Below, one piece after another: positions 43,021 through 54,772 of a DNA stretch of 64,000 bases (positions are counted from its first letter, which is position 1; every line of letters begins with the position of its first letter). The notes below the pieces were generated by a model. That model was not told the origin of the DNA. It ran no database searches and saw only the letters and a program-made list of their open reading frames with translations. The translations under genes were made by a program, and so were the position numbers. Origin of the DNA: Agarophyton chilense (Eukaryota; Rhodophyta; Florideophyceae; Gracilariales; Gracilariaceae); NCBI GenBank assembly GCA_030374765.1, contig JARGXX010000111.1:1-64000 (forward strand), read 5' to 3'.

Positions 43021-46000
43021 GGGTGCGCACATGAATATCAGTTACAGGCTTTGTGAGTTCTGAGAAAAAGGAATGTGCCCATGTTTTCCTCCGCAGTCGA
43101 AGACCTGTAATTTTTGGAACCTTAAAAAGCTCAGCTCCATTTGATCATGTGCTTTTTCAGTTCAAATTCAAGCAGTGCCACCCATAAAAAGGCCGTAGGC
43201 TCTCTATTTCTTGCCGTCTCGTTTGCAGCAAGGTGAAGAATAAACCCCTTTTCGACTCCTTCCCGCTCTCACTGCGGCGGCTTTTTCTATTCGTTTTTAT
43301 TACTCCGTGACCGTAGTCATATTACCGCTCCCGACCGTTTCATTCGTCAGAACGATGATCATGTCAAACACTTTACAACTACAGCTCTCGAGTCTTGGGT
43401 ACTTTCTGGTGCGTATGCATTTTCATGTATAACATCGGGGATCTCTTTCATTCATTACCAACACTTACATTTGATTTTGACTTCATGCTTTCAGAAATTG
43501 CGAATTCGAACGAGGAAACCACCTGCACAGGTTCACGTGAAGCGGAAAAGGGATGCAAAGCTCCAGTGATGTGATGGATGGAGGGAAAGGCTGAATTGGA
43601 CTTTGAAAATATGGCTTCTTTGCGCGGGAGATATGACTATCGAAATTCGTTCAGAACTTACCAAGAAGACTTGTAAGTTAGCGGGGGTGCGGTAATAAAC
43701 ATAATGAGTTGATATGGTCTTAAGGTTTGATTTCGCAGCGGCAAGCTGCAGAGAGATACATACTACGGTCCAAGATCGCGGAATGGACTACATTTTGAAC
43801 TCTGCGTTTTGAATCAGACTCCCAGAATTCTGCCATGACCTTTTCAGTCAATAAAGTAGGAGCTACGTTGCATATTCCTTTCGTCTCCCGAACGATGACA
43901 TCCAAATCTTCTCAATATTTTCGAAGGGAAGCTCCAAGTCCGATCTTAATTCCTTTACTCATTTCTTTTGTTTATTGTTTGCAATCTTATATTGTTTTAC
44001 AAACAGGTTACACAGAAATTCAACTCTATATTCACTTTCCCGCCTGAGGCATCACCACGAAAATCCATGTGTGTCTCCGGGTTTTTGCAGGGATGGATCT
44101 TGAACACCAGTACAGATAATCTGCAGGTACGCTCCCACCTATTCAGGTTTGGCATTGCTCTATCTTCTGCTTCTTCTAAATGCAATCCATCTTTCTGAAT
44201 CTTGACCCAAGAAACATCTACTTTCGCATAAAGATGTATTGCTATCTAATTTACTGGAGAGCAGCATGATAATATACCAGTTAACTCGCTGTATTGTCTC
44301 TTGCTGAAATCTTTTTCTGTGCATCAAATCAGTTGCATGCGCATTCGATTCGCTTGATGTGCTAATCTTTTCTAGGCCTATGTGTCTATGGCCAAGAGAT
44401 GAAGCAATACGAGCCTTCTTCTGTACGTATTGCCATGCTCCCGTGCTACTATAAACCAGCATCTGACTGACAGCCCCACTTTCTATCCTAAACATGTTGT
44501 CGCAAATTTTTTGTCAGTGGTGAGTGTCCCTGGTATCCCTAACCAGACGGAATTTAGCCCTCTCTCTCTCTCTTACTCGTCTCTTTCTTCTTCTTCTCAA
44601 TGATACATATATTTGCTCTTCGCTGCGGTTCGATAACTGTAGAAAGTGCTTAGGATCAAGGCTCTCACATTTCTGTCTTCTACTCAAATCTCAGTGAGTA
44701 CAATATATTGATACCTATAGTGCGTATGTTTCGAATTCCATCTCTGACGTTTTCCAGTAATTCAAAATTGTGACCTTTAGAATTAAGATGGATTTCGTGT
44801 TTCTCTCGAGGACTTTTAAGCCAAGAAGTTCCAACGGAAGAAGGTATTGGTCTTCTTGGTCGCGTGGAGTATGTTAACGTCTGTATCTGGTCATGAATAT
44901 ACCGCTCCTTCATTTGAAGAAATTGACGTCTTTTTTTCTTTCACGAACAGTTTCGAATCTTTCCTGGCGCCTAACATTGGAAGGTTATGGAGGCAACGGA
45001 AGGCGAATTTGCAAGGTTGTGCGTTTAATTTGATTTACATAGATCAATGGAACCAAAATGGATTGGAATGGTTGTTGGTATAAGGTGAAAGAGCGGGTCG
45101 ATACCATTTTAAATAGGACTTGACATTAAAGCAATATTTGTTGTACGATAATTAGAATTTTACTGAGCATCACATATCTCGTCATTTGAATTGATATCTA
45201 TTTTCTGCACGAATTCATGAAGAACTCTTTGGGAATTGCACAGAACCTTCTGTTTGAGTTCAATAAAAAGGCAGTAGAACTTATTGGAGTCATGACCGTT
45301 GTAATGTGAGCGTCAGTGGACTGTCCTGGAAACTTCAGTCACCTTTAATGGTTCGCCTACTCCATGAAATGTAACCAAAAGTTCGCTTACCATGTCAATG
45401 ACATATTTCTTACAAAAGGATGATGTGATGATTAGCTGTAAATTTAGAGAACCAGAATTTTTGATTTCATTATCCAACAAATTCATTGCATGTTTAATTA
45501 AATATTATACGAAGTTTTATTGAAAAATCAATGACACGGTTCTGTGTGGGATAGATTCAAATTGATGGCTTTCATGTACAAATTGCCTTTAATCTCCGAA
45601 AAATGGAAAGAAACTATAAGGGGTCTTTCTATGTATTCAGTACTCTTGCCAGGTCTCCAGAGATTATGCGTATAGTGAGAAACTACACTATTCTCCATTT
45701 TACTCGTCTCGCGGAGATTGGTTTGAAACTGGAAAAGACGAATGGACATTTTAGGAATGTGGAAAACTTTTGTTTTTAGCAGGGCTTGACATATTCATCG
45801 AGCAATATGTTCCACGACATGATAAAAATTGTAAGGTACTTCGCTTCTGAAACCATATGCGAATATATGTATACGAAGCAAAAGTCTAACAATGCGATGG
45901 TAAGGTTTGAGATCATAAAGAAGTTTCTGTTCAACTTCTGTTTGCAAATGTAGAAGGTTTGGGAGGAACTGGCAGGTCTGAAGAACAAGATATTTGGAAG

Positions 46001-46776
46001 ATGTTTAAAAAGCCATTAGAAGTGTCGAAAGCGCAAGATCGTTCATTCCGAAAGCATGTGGTTTGTATTCCGGCTGACTTGGAGGTAACTCTGACAGAGA
46101 CGACATGACCAGGGAGGATCTCGTAGGGAATAAATCTGAGGCAAGAAATGCTTCTCCAAAACTTCATCGTTGTCCTTAGTAGTACCCGGCCCACCTAGAG
46201 TACAAAGCAAACATCGAGTGTCTCTGAAGCCGCTGTCTCCATTGGAAGAGATAGACCCTCGAAAAAGAGTGCAAGGAAAAAAAAGCTTTGAATATAGCTG
46301 CAGGAGACAGTGGTACGCATGAAGTAAACGACTAGGTTTATGCTCTGCTGAGTATTTGTGGAATGCGTGCGAAACAAGAGAGGAGTGGAAATGTTTTGAA
46401 GAACAAAGCTGGAGAATATTAACACGTAGTTTCGTATAAGCTATCTCCGGGTGATACAACCTTACGGTGTGTAGGAGATCTTAAGGAGCCAGAAGATCCA
46501 ATTTCTGAAAGATCTCAAGCATATGGGGTACACGAGCCGCAATGTTTAGGTGTTTGGCGACCTTTTTGAGTCGGTATTAAAGTTTGCGCTGGAATGGACG
46601 CGTAATAAGTAGCGGTGATGTGGGAAAAAGTGTGGCTGCTATGTGTGGCGTTGTTGTTGAGCAGGTGACGTAAGAGCACTGAAGTGGAAAATAAGTACAT
46701 TTCTTCCATGTCTTCCAGAATGGATACGGTGCAATTTCGATAGAAGCGCCGTAACCAATAGCTAAGACTGACCGGT
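43021..46776. other. Long stretch without recognised genes; possible short introns
   Basis: A possible small spliced gene starts with ATG at 43355. A candidate intron of 86 nt (43409-43494, GTGCGT..TTTCAG) gives FLKLRIRTRKPPAQVHVKRK across the junction and soon hits TGA. A second candidate intron of 66 nt (43673-43738, GTAAGT..TCGCAG) joins NSFRTYQEDF to GKLQRDTYYGPRSRNGLHFE. No family is recognised. Other frames (44160-44495 minus, 46043-46459 minus) are unassigned. A CT-rich microsatellite lies near 44562-44600. Confidence 0.35.
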
Positions 46777-47752
46777 ATGAAAGTTGTTTATCATGCGGTG
46801 TTCAAGCATGCCTTTTATAATGAGCAGAAGGGGATGGCGACTAAAAACAGAGGGGTTAGAAAAGAAGAGAAGGCAAGACTAAGGGAGGTGGTGACGACTA
46901 AGATTTATTGTGTTCTTCAGTACTTTTCGAGGAAAGCAGGTCAGTTAAGACAGCGTAAGTTTGATGTTTTTGAAGGATTTCATAAGGATGCAAACTTTGT
47001 AGAAAAGCTGAAAAAGATCAGCAAATTGATCGATGAAGATGTGAGTGTGGGAATACTGGATTTGCTGAAGACCAGTTTCAGGAATAGAAAGGATATTCGG
47101 AAACCAGCGAACGGGAGAACATCTAAGACTGTCATCAATACCGTGAAGGAGCAGGATAAATCTGGTAGACATATAGAGCCATAAGTGTAAATACCGAGAA
47201 AGAGGTGGATTTTGCAAGATTTAGTGTCTAACTCGGGCAGGCATTTGTGGGTGAGGGTATATAAGCACTTTTAGACATTGAAGAAACTGGATAATATGTA
47301 AAGAAAAACCCTGGGCAATTTCATGATGGCGTATGGGAAAAATTCGTTTCTGTTGGGGATGTGTGAGAGATAGCTTAACCAGTATGCGACGAGCGATATA
47401 GAGTGGGTGTGATCGCTGTATAACATGTGTTTGACGAAAGTTACTCTTTCCTCAAAGTGGATTTATATTGAGAGAGAGGATGTGCTTCATGCTGGAGCGG
47501 GCATTGATGAAAGTCTTGTGCCGAACAAACAACTGTTTCGGTATTACATGAACGATACGTCAGAGATCTATTACTTTCCGGATGGTGTTCACATAGATCC
47601 AAGCCTAACGATTAGGGTCTGGTGTCATTCTGCGTTTTATTTCTGCACAATCATTTTTCATTGTAGAACGACTATTCTACTCTTTCTGGGGAGAAATTGT
47701 GGGATGGCTCGCCAGACATACCAAATGGGCCCAAATCCTGTCATGGTGTTAT
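46777..47752 (+). pseudogene. Unknown decayed gene, one frame with six stops
   Basis: Frame 1 stays readable for about 325 codons from an ATG at 46777. It starts with a basic, helical stretch (KRKFDVFEGFHKDANF-type composition) and a later part contains WIYIEREDVLHAGAGI and IYYFPDGVHIDPSLTIRVW. Stops in between are TAA, TAA, TAG, TAA, TAG and TGA. No frameshift is needed. No family recognised. Confidence 0.4.
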
Positions 47753-48489
47753 GAACGCCAGGGACAAATCTGCTGCTTTAAACATTCTCTTTATGTTTCT
47801 TCCTTCAATAACGGAACTTCTAGGAGGAACATCATCGTATTTTGAAGGTTTATACTATGTGCCCTGAGAATAATTTCGGGAACAGAGAGACGGGATGCTA
47901 CCCTATCTGTCCGGGAAGCGACGTTTCATTTGGAATTGACCTTGTATGTTATTGCAAAGCGGTTGAAGCAATGCCTTTGATCGAAAAAAATGCTAGGTGA
48001 AAACGAGCCTACCATGAGATGTAAAGCATTGTATGATAAATTTTTATTGTATTTGGGCAACGCAAACGATATTGCTATTCTATTATTGCTAAAACAGACA
48101 GTATTCGGTGTTAACTAATATGTGGGTCCAGCTGTTGTAACGGATACCCTACAGACCTCTGCATTTGAGCTAAGAGTCGTGGGTCCAGCTGTTGTAGGCG
48201 TTACTGTACAGACCTCTTCACGTGAGCGAACAGTCTGAAATGCTTATGCGCCGCGATAACAGTTTCAGCTTTAATTGAAAGCTTTAAAACGAGGCCGAGA
48301 CTAAAAAATTCAAGGGAGAGAGGGGGTCGTGAAAAGGGCCCATGATCGATCTATCGGCCTTTCTCCTTTGTATGCGGGCGATCGCGTCGCGTTTAGTTCC
48401 GCAGATTGAAACAGATATAAATTTTTTAGAACTGGTTTGCAGTTCTTTACGATACGCTATGACCCAAAAGAAAGACAACACTGAGTCGA
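47753..48489. other. Spacer
   Basis: No credible gene. The segment GTGGGTCCAGCTGTTGTA is repeated about 57 bp apart (48121-48138 and 48179-48196), with TACAGACCTCT following in both. This is a short imperfect tandem duplication. Confidence 0.5.
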
Positions 48490-49590
48490 AAACGAATATC
48501 TAACAGACAACCGTTCTTGGAAACGAAGGCCCACCAGTAGAACAAACCGAGATTGCATCCGTTGCACCATTGCTGCGCAGAGGGAAGCGCTACGAATTAC
48601 AAATTGTCGACAAAAAAATGGAAGATCTCAACATTTCTTCATTGTCTCGTAAAATAAGCGGAATCAATATAGTTATGAAAACAGTGATTTCTGCAAACTT
48701 AATCAACTCCAATGGTGTGGGAAATTTCACTGACGAGATTCAAGACATATATCATTGGGAAAGCCAAGATTTCTCAAACTACAATTCGTGTCGATCACTG
48801 GAATAATATAATCTAGGTTGTTGAGATGGACATGAGCATTGACGATGCAAAATGTCGTTTATAAAACCTGGTTATGAAATATCACAATGCGTTGAGATAC
48901 CACAGGTACACTGAGGCTATCAACAAAAACACTGAAGTGGCTATTGAGCATACTCGAGAGTAGGTGAAACCGCGTTGCTTCCAAGAGTATATGAAGGGCA
49001 TACTTTAGATCGAATCACAGGCTGGTATGCACAAGAATTATTTCTAGGCATATGTTGGACGCCTAGCTGAAGAGTCCGAAAAAAACGAGTAAACCCAACG
49101 CAACCAAAACGATGTTCTCAACGATTCTATCATTCCAATCAATGTTCAGTCAAATCCATCCAATAAACGTAGAAAGGATGTTGATGATACGAAACGTAAT
49201 GTGAAACCGGGCAGCAAAGTGGCTTTTTGTTTCATAACGGTGAAAGGCAAAGGTAGGCGACACTACATTAGGAAGTGTTCGGACTCTTCAACTGAAGAAA
49301 TCGAAGCCTCTCTTAAAGCGTAGATGGAAGTCAAGAAGAAAAAGAGATAAGCCAACTCGGTAAAAAAAGGGGACTTCGAACAATTATCTGTCGAACAGTG
49401 TTCGTCTATAGTCTTTGATGCAATATTTTGCGACGGAAATCTGGAGGCAGAGGTAATTGTTGGTCAAAAAGCATCAGCTGGTATTATACCCTAAAAACTC
49501 TATAAGATGATCAAAGAGCAAATGGAGCACGTGCTGTCTTAGAACGTCAAACTTCTTTTGATGTTTTCAACAAGCCAGCACCTCCAATCA
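48490..49590 (+). pseudogene. Unknown coding frame rich in TAA/TAG stops
   Basis: The part from 48511 to about 48715 reads in frame 3 (RGKRYELQIVDKKMEDLNIS). From about 48720 to 49590 one single frame (frame 1) continues for about 290 codons. It includes ISQTTIRVDHWNNII, KYHNALRYHRYTEAINKNT, RCFQEYMKGIL, GRLAEESEKNE, VKPGSKVAFCFITVKGKG and YKMIKEQMEHVL. It is interrupted by ten TAA/TAG codons and no TGA, without any needed indel after 48720. Composition is that of a soluble helical protein with a basic linker. I do not recognise the family. The stop pattern is discussed as a finding. Confidence 0.45.
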
Positions 49591-49654
49591 CTTGTGATAT
49601 AAAGATTACGGCGGATGTTGTGTTAAAGATATAACATGCCCTAGTAGAATGAAG

Positions 49655-49893
49655 TTTGGTTTTCACGGGGCTTTCAGGGTACTGAATGAGTGCAGCAGTG
49701 CTTGTGCGATGTCACCGTAGTACATATAGTATCACTCAGTCTGCATTTCAAGTGACATACAGTGCACACAAAGCACTGGCAGGGATATTTTCCCCAAAGA
49801 GTGCGAGCCGGGAAACTAAATACAGAATCCTGCACTTTATTAAAACACCGACATACTGAGATGTATTTGATACCTTTTCCGAACGAATGAGTA
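49655..49893 (+). repeat. Dispersed repeat R, copy 2
   Basis: Homologous to 19742-19960 along its length (TTTCACGGGGCTTTCAG, AGTGCAGCAGTGCTTGTGC, AAAGAGTGCGAGCCGGGAAA, ATCCTGCACTTTATTA). It carries an extra stretch of about 25 bp near 49755-49790 relative to copy 1. Confidence 0.75.
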
Positions 49894-49894
49894 C

Positions 49895-50860
49895 ATGACT
49901 GCTCCTCGACTCTCTGATATAATTTCATATGCAATAGAGTTTATGCACGTCACAAATCAGGACGAAGAAATCTGTTTGGACAAATTAGATAACTCTCATC
50001 TAACCCTTTATACATTTCCTCAAGGTGACTCTTCTGATCAAGAGCTCCGACTCGGATTTTTAATAGAGTCAGCGATACTCTACAGCAAAGTAAGGTTCGT
50101 GAACCTTTACTCAACGATCATATTTTCAAATCAAAACTAGCATTGTAATATTTCAGCCAGAGCCATATTGGAGAACTACGAAGATGTTGGGAGTGGATCC
50201 AAGACAAGCATGGTCTTTCTTCGAGATATATTGAGTTCCGGAGCCCCTATCCGAACTCTAACAGCGTTCAAAACGCTGAAAACCATTCTGCACACCGAAG
50301 ACGGTCGTTCTAATCTTGCTACAAATGATGATCGTCTTTAAGCAATGCTTTTTCTCTATGACGGCAACCAGGGAGGAGACTCAATAAGGAAAGAACCATC
50401 TGCGATTGTTCTAGACCCTAGAGGTGGAGACGAGGTTTTTGTCGAACAATTTCCAGATATTCTGGAAGTGCATCTCTGGTCGTTTATTATTAATGATTTT
50501 ACACCACATTCAGGTCTTGAAAGATTGGTGCAAACTTTCTCTGCAGCTTTCTCTACGGCGTGCCCATGAAGAGAAATGCAAGTGCTTCCATCAATATATT
50601 TTTGGTCGTATGAAGTATCGTGTCCGAAGATTCCATGTAATCTCATGGGTACGATATGTGATCTAGATAACAAGCGTCTTACCATCCTCATTGAAATGCT
50701 AAGAATTCATGTTCTGAGTAATTCAAAAACCTTAGTAGTATTGCGCCGACTATTTGTTCATGCGCTCGACGTGGTGTGTCAAATTGGACTTGCTGTTGCC
50801 CTAAAAGACGGTGTACCTCATTGGTTTCAACACACTCATAAAACGTATTCGTGCTATTAA
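49895..50860 (+). pseudogene. Unknown decayed gene with a candidate intron
   Basis: Frame 2 encodes IISYAIEFMHVTNQDEEI and LRLGFLIESAILYSK. A 67-nt candidate intron with GTAAGG at 50091 and TTTCAG ending at about 50158 follows. Then AILENYEDVGSGSKTSMVFL, FKTLKTILHTEDGRSNL and, after a TAA, FPDILEVHLWSFIINDF. The exon join is off by one base, so the copy is probably damaged. Helical repeats of HEAT type are possible. No family is assigned. Confidence 0.4.
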
Positions 50861-52517
50861 ATCTTCACAATTACGTTTGATGAAGTCACATGGGCGGCGT
50901 TGAGCAGCAAGGCTTATTTCTCTTCCATTTGCTCTGCGCAGTAGTACATCAGCTAGAAATAGACCCATCTTGAGCTTTGTCGTTCTTCAAAAACGAAGAA
51001 AGAAAACCCAACCGATTTAGACGACCACCCTTTTCCTAAACAGGGGTTGTAAGAAGCTAGGGCATAGGTGAGAACTCGGGTACACAAAGCAACGATTCAC
51101 ATCAGTGAACCAGATAGTATAACTGCTTTTAACTCTGGAAAAGACTTGAAACCGCTGATTGCTATTATTGCTACCTTTCATTATGAATGGGCCTCGACAT
51201 AAGGTTCTTTAGAAGTGCCTATTGAGCAAGATTGTTATGGGTATGGAGTTATGAACTCTGAGGAGCAGGTTTTCATATACAGGTCTACGGGCATTGAATA
51301 ATATATTGATCTCAATCGCGAAATCCATGAGTTAAAGTGCTTTGCAAGACAAGGGACATTAAAGATTACCTGTGCGTATTGGTAGAAACGTCATCGAAGG
51401 GGTGCGGCCATGAGTCGTGTGCACAAAAAATTCTCGTCTCTGAAGCAATGTAACCTTATTGAACAATAGAATGAGATGTGATATGCAGGTCCTTGGAATA
51501 TCCGGCAACGGGACCCTCCCAAAAAGCTGAACCCAGAAAAGTGTTGAGGATCTATAAATAAATCTGAAGAAGGATTTAAAGAATCTATTTACAAAACTCT
51601 GCACTCCATTAGAACAAAGAGACATGGAAATGTATTCTATAATTTGTCCAATGCAAGAACTTCTCTCTTAACGAGTCTTTTTTGTGAAGACTGTCTCTTG
51701 TTCAGCATGAGTAGTGTAACGACTCGCAGCAAAGCTCAGATTTCTAGAAGTATCTGCGCGGTTGACCTCCGGAAAATGCACTCCAAGTCCGACTGTGAAC
51801 GCTCCGTTTGTGATGCAGGGTAAAATAGACGAAAAAAATCTCCTTTCGTATCGAGGAGAAAGAGTTACGCTTCGAGAAGAGTAATCCATTTTCTATTCAG
51901 GATTGCAAAAGCAAAGATAATGGGAGTCCTTCTCCGATTGTGGATCGCGGGTCCCTGGCGGAGATTGCGCTAGTATTCCGCCTGCTGAACACCAAAGCAC
52001 CAGCAGACCAAGATGGATTCTTTTCTTTACGGAAAGTATTCGACGCGAATATAAGAACTCTGGAAATCCCGGCGGTTCTTTTCAGCTGAATCGGAATAAA
52101 TTCTGACCTATCCCTCATGGCTGCGCCCTCTTCTAATAATTTATTTTCCGAGGGCGGAATTGTCTCTTCGGTCCGAGCAGCGTTTTGCCTTGAAACTATG
52201 CAAACAGCATTCTTACATGACTCAGAAAGATCGCAGGGCATAGCGTGGAAGCTACAAGTGCGCGATTAAGATGGTGTTATAATCATGATGCTTGCTGTTG
52301 ACGGCAGAAACTGGAAGGTGTTAAAAGTTTACTAAAAAAAGACCTGTTCGATTAACATAGACAACGCCGATCAGACGACAAGAGTGATTTGGAAATGAAA
52401 TATCGATATATTGTGTGGTCAACATCTTTGAAAGGGGACTCTTTCTTGCAGTTTCTCCGGGTCGAGGAATACTGTTTAGCCGCAAAATGATCTTTATACA
52501 TAAGGACGCATGAGCCC
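50861..52517. other. Mostly unassigned; partial repeat R copy
   Basis: A partial copy of repeat R lies at about 51593-51666 (ACTCTGCACTCCATTAGAA, TTTGTCCAATGCAAG). A minus-strand frame at 51897-52241 overlaps plus-strand sequence that may be upstream FAT-domain remnants of the TEL1/ATM pseudogene. Nothing else is supported. Confidence 0.4.
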
Positions 52518-54772
52518 ATGGATCTTTACAAACCGTCCCTGGAAATTGGCCTTCCACTAGCGGAACATACTCCCGGAAATCGAAAGCTCACTACTCGAGC
52601 TCATCTGGCAATGGCTTCATTTTCGAATGAACAAATAAAAAACATTGAACTCTACAGAAAGAGTGAAATATACGAAAAAATGAGGCTTGCACTCAAAGCC
52701 TCAAAAGATAATGTTGAAATAATGAACTAGGCAAAGAAAGGTGGACTTGTAAATGAATAGGGTGTTGAAGTTCGGGGGCGGTCTCGCTCCTTTCATTCTC
52801 AAATAACCTCAGGAATAGAACTTTCGCGAGAATTAGACGGCTTGATCTATTACGAACAAAGAAAAGCGCGAATTGAAAGAGATCGATTGGAAAATACCAT
52901 CCATGCCTACCGAAAATGGCCACTACTTGCATGCAAACATTTATTTGCATGCCTTCGAGTAGATACAAATCAAGACCTGAAAGTGGCATTCAGAATGGTT
53001 GCAATCTGATTGAATTCAGAAGCTTTGAGAGAAGCTATCTCAGCTGCGCTACTCAGTAGTCCATTCATCTCAGAAAACAAATGCATCGTTGTTCCTGTAT
53101 CAACGCTGCTACCACTCGCCCCTAAGCTTATATCTAGGTTAGAAATCTCTGATAGTTTTTGTCAAAATCTTTTGCAGAGCACTTTGGCTGGTACTATCAA
53201 TTCGATTGCTTCAGATTTTTTGGCTTATTGCTTGTGGCGACTTCTCGCTTTGACTGAATCTACAAGATTTTGTGCCACCGAAGAGATACTCGGCATTTTT
53301 CGAACAAAATAAGCACAAAAAGGAAGCTGCGGAAGAAATCCTAAAACGTCTCAAGCGAAACCACGGCTCTGCAGTTTCTGAAACGAAAACGGTCAAGGAT
53401 GCATACATGTTGTTATCTGAAACCGACCATGATGCGAACCAACAAGGAAAGCAATTAGACATTTAATCGTATTCTCTGAAAATTTGGAAAGCTGACAAAC
53501 GTTCCCTTTGTCACAATTTATCTTCTCATTTGTTCAGAAAACCATGTCGAAGCTCTCCCTTACATTTACAGTTTCGAGCGCTATGCACCCTTTTTGGCAA
53601 GTCCGAGCCGACCTTTAAGCATAATTGGTATTGAATCCAAAGGCCACCGATATCCACTGTTCGTCAAAGAAAACGATGATCTACGCCGTGGTGCCGTAAT
53701 GTGGCAAATGTTTATGATTGTGAATTAACTAATTCAAAGCGATGACAGGGCAGCAACGCAAAGTTGTTTTCTATATACTAACCTGATTGCACTTTGATCA
53801 CCGTTTTCTGGAATAATGCAGTTCGTAGATGACACGGTGCAGCTAAAAGATGTTCATGTCAAAACATCTGTCTTCGAAAAACGTGTCTTTCGCAAATCTC
53901 TTCACAAAAGATACCAACCAAAAGAGCTCCACCTCGTCGTCATTCAGGAAAGGTGGTTCAAAAAGTACAAACATGAAGGGCTTCTTGACATTCAGAGGGT
54001 CAGGAAGTACTTCACATCAGCCTGGCCGAAGTTCCATGCAGTGTTTCGTCAGTTTTTTGTTTAGCAGTGGCTACAACCCGAAAAATGGTTCCAGCATCAA
54101 TTAAATTATTCCAGGTCTGGGGTACTGATGTTCATTGTAGGTTTCATCCTTGGACTGGGATACAGACACGTTTCGAATATTTTAAAGGATGTGTGCACGG
54201 TAGAAGTCATTCACATTGACTTTTCAGTAGCAACTGAGCAAGGAATGCTTTTGCCAACCCTTAAACTGGTTTCAATCCGTCATACTAGGAAAATCATTAG
54301 TGGATTAGGAATTGCTGGTGTTTAAGGAGTTTTCCGAAGATCATGTGAGGTTACCATGAAAGTGTTGAGACAAAACAAGAACGTTTTGCTTACATTCATT
54401 GACGTGCTACTTTATGAATTCATATCACATCGGCACTCACACCAATTGACGTTCTAATGGATCAGAATGCCTTAGAAGTAGGCAGCCTGAACCTTTATGA
54501 ATATGGCGAGAGTTCAATATTGCTGCCAGAGTCCGGCGTTGAGGCTGTCGCAAGAAAAGTGGATAACAGCCTAAATGAAGGTCGTGATGCTTAAAGAAAA
54601 ATGTCTAGAATATCCGAAAGAATGAATGGCTTTGAAGGCACTGAGCGCTTATCGCTTGAAGCTCATGTTACACGTCTCATTGAAGAAGCTCGTGCTTTCC
54701 ATGTCCTCGGTGCAGTGTTTCCCGGGGGGTCTCCATCTGTTTTACCTTTATTGGTACTCTCGTGACTATATG
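52518..54772 (+). pseudogene. TEL1: TEL1/ATM PI3K-like protein kinase pseudogene, C-terminal third
   Basis: FAT-domain remnants come first: FSNEQIKNIELYRKSEIYEK, RARIERDRLENTIHAYRKW, and DLKVAFRMVAI followed by a TGA where ATM has Trp. The kinase domain follows: SRPLSIIGIESKGHRYPLFV, KENDDLRRGAVMWQMF, GIMQFVDDTVQLKD, then IVGFILGLGYRHVSNILKD and HIDFSVATEQGMLLPT. After that come SGLGIAGV and GVFRRSCEVTMKVL. A FATC end lies at about 54600-54750 (ERLSLEAHVTRLIEEARAF then VFPG). The catalytic GLGDRH Asp is Tyr here. TAG and TAA replace conserved Glu codons, and frameshifts occur near 53300, 53470 and 54420. TEL1/ATM signals DNA breaks and helps maintain telomeres; this copy is dead. Confidence 0.9.

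Noticed and set aside
26591-54772. Genome-wide reassignment of UAA/UAG to Gln (or to Glu with UGA as Trp)
   Set aside because: Some stops do fall at Gln, Glu or Trp positions. But the stop-free RPN5 stretch, the PLE RT and the recombinase use only CAA/CAG for Gln. Other in-frame stops replace Tyr, Ile, Ser, Lys and Trp (TAG at Trp in the AGC kinase, TAA at Tyr in Ty3-A, TGA at Ser in ATM). Random decay fits the whole better.
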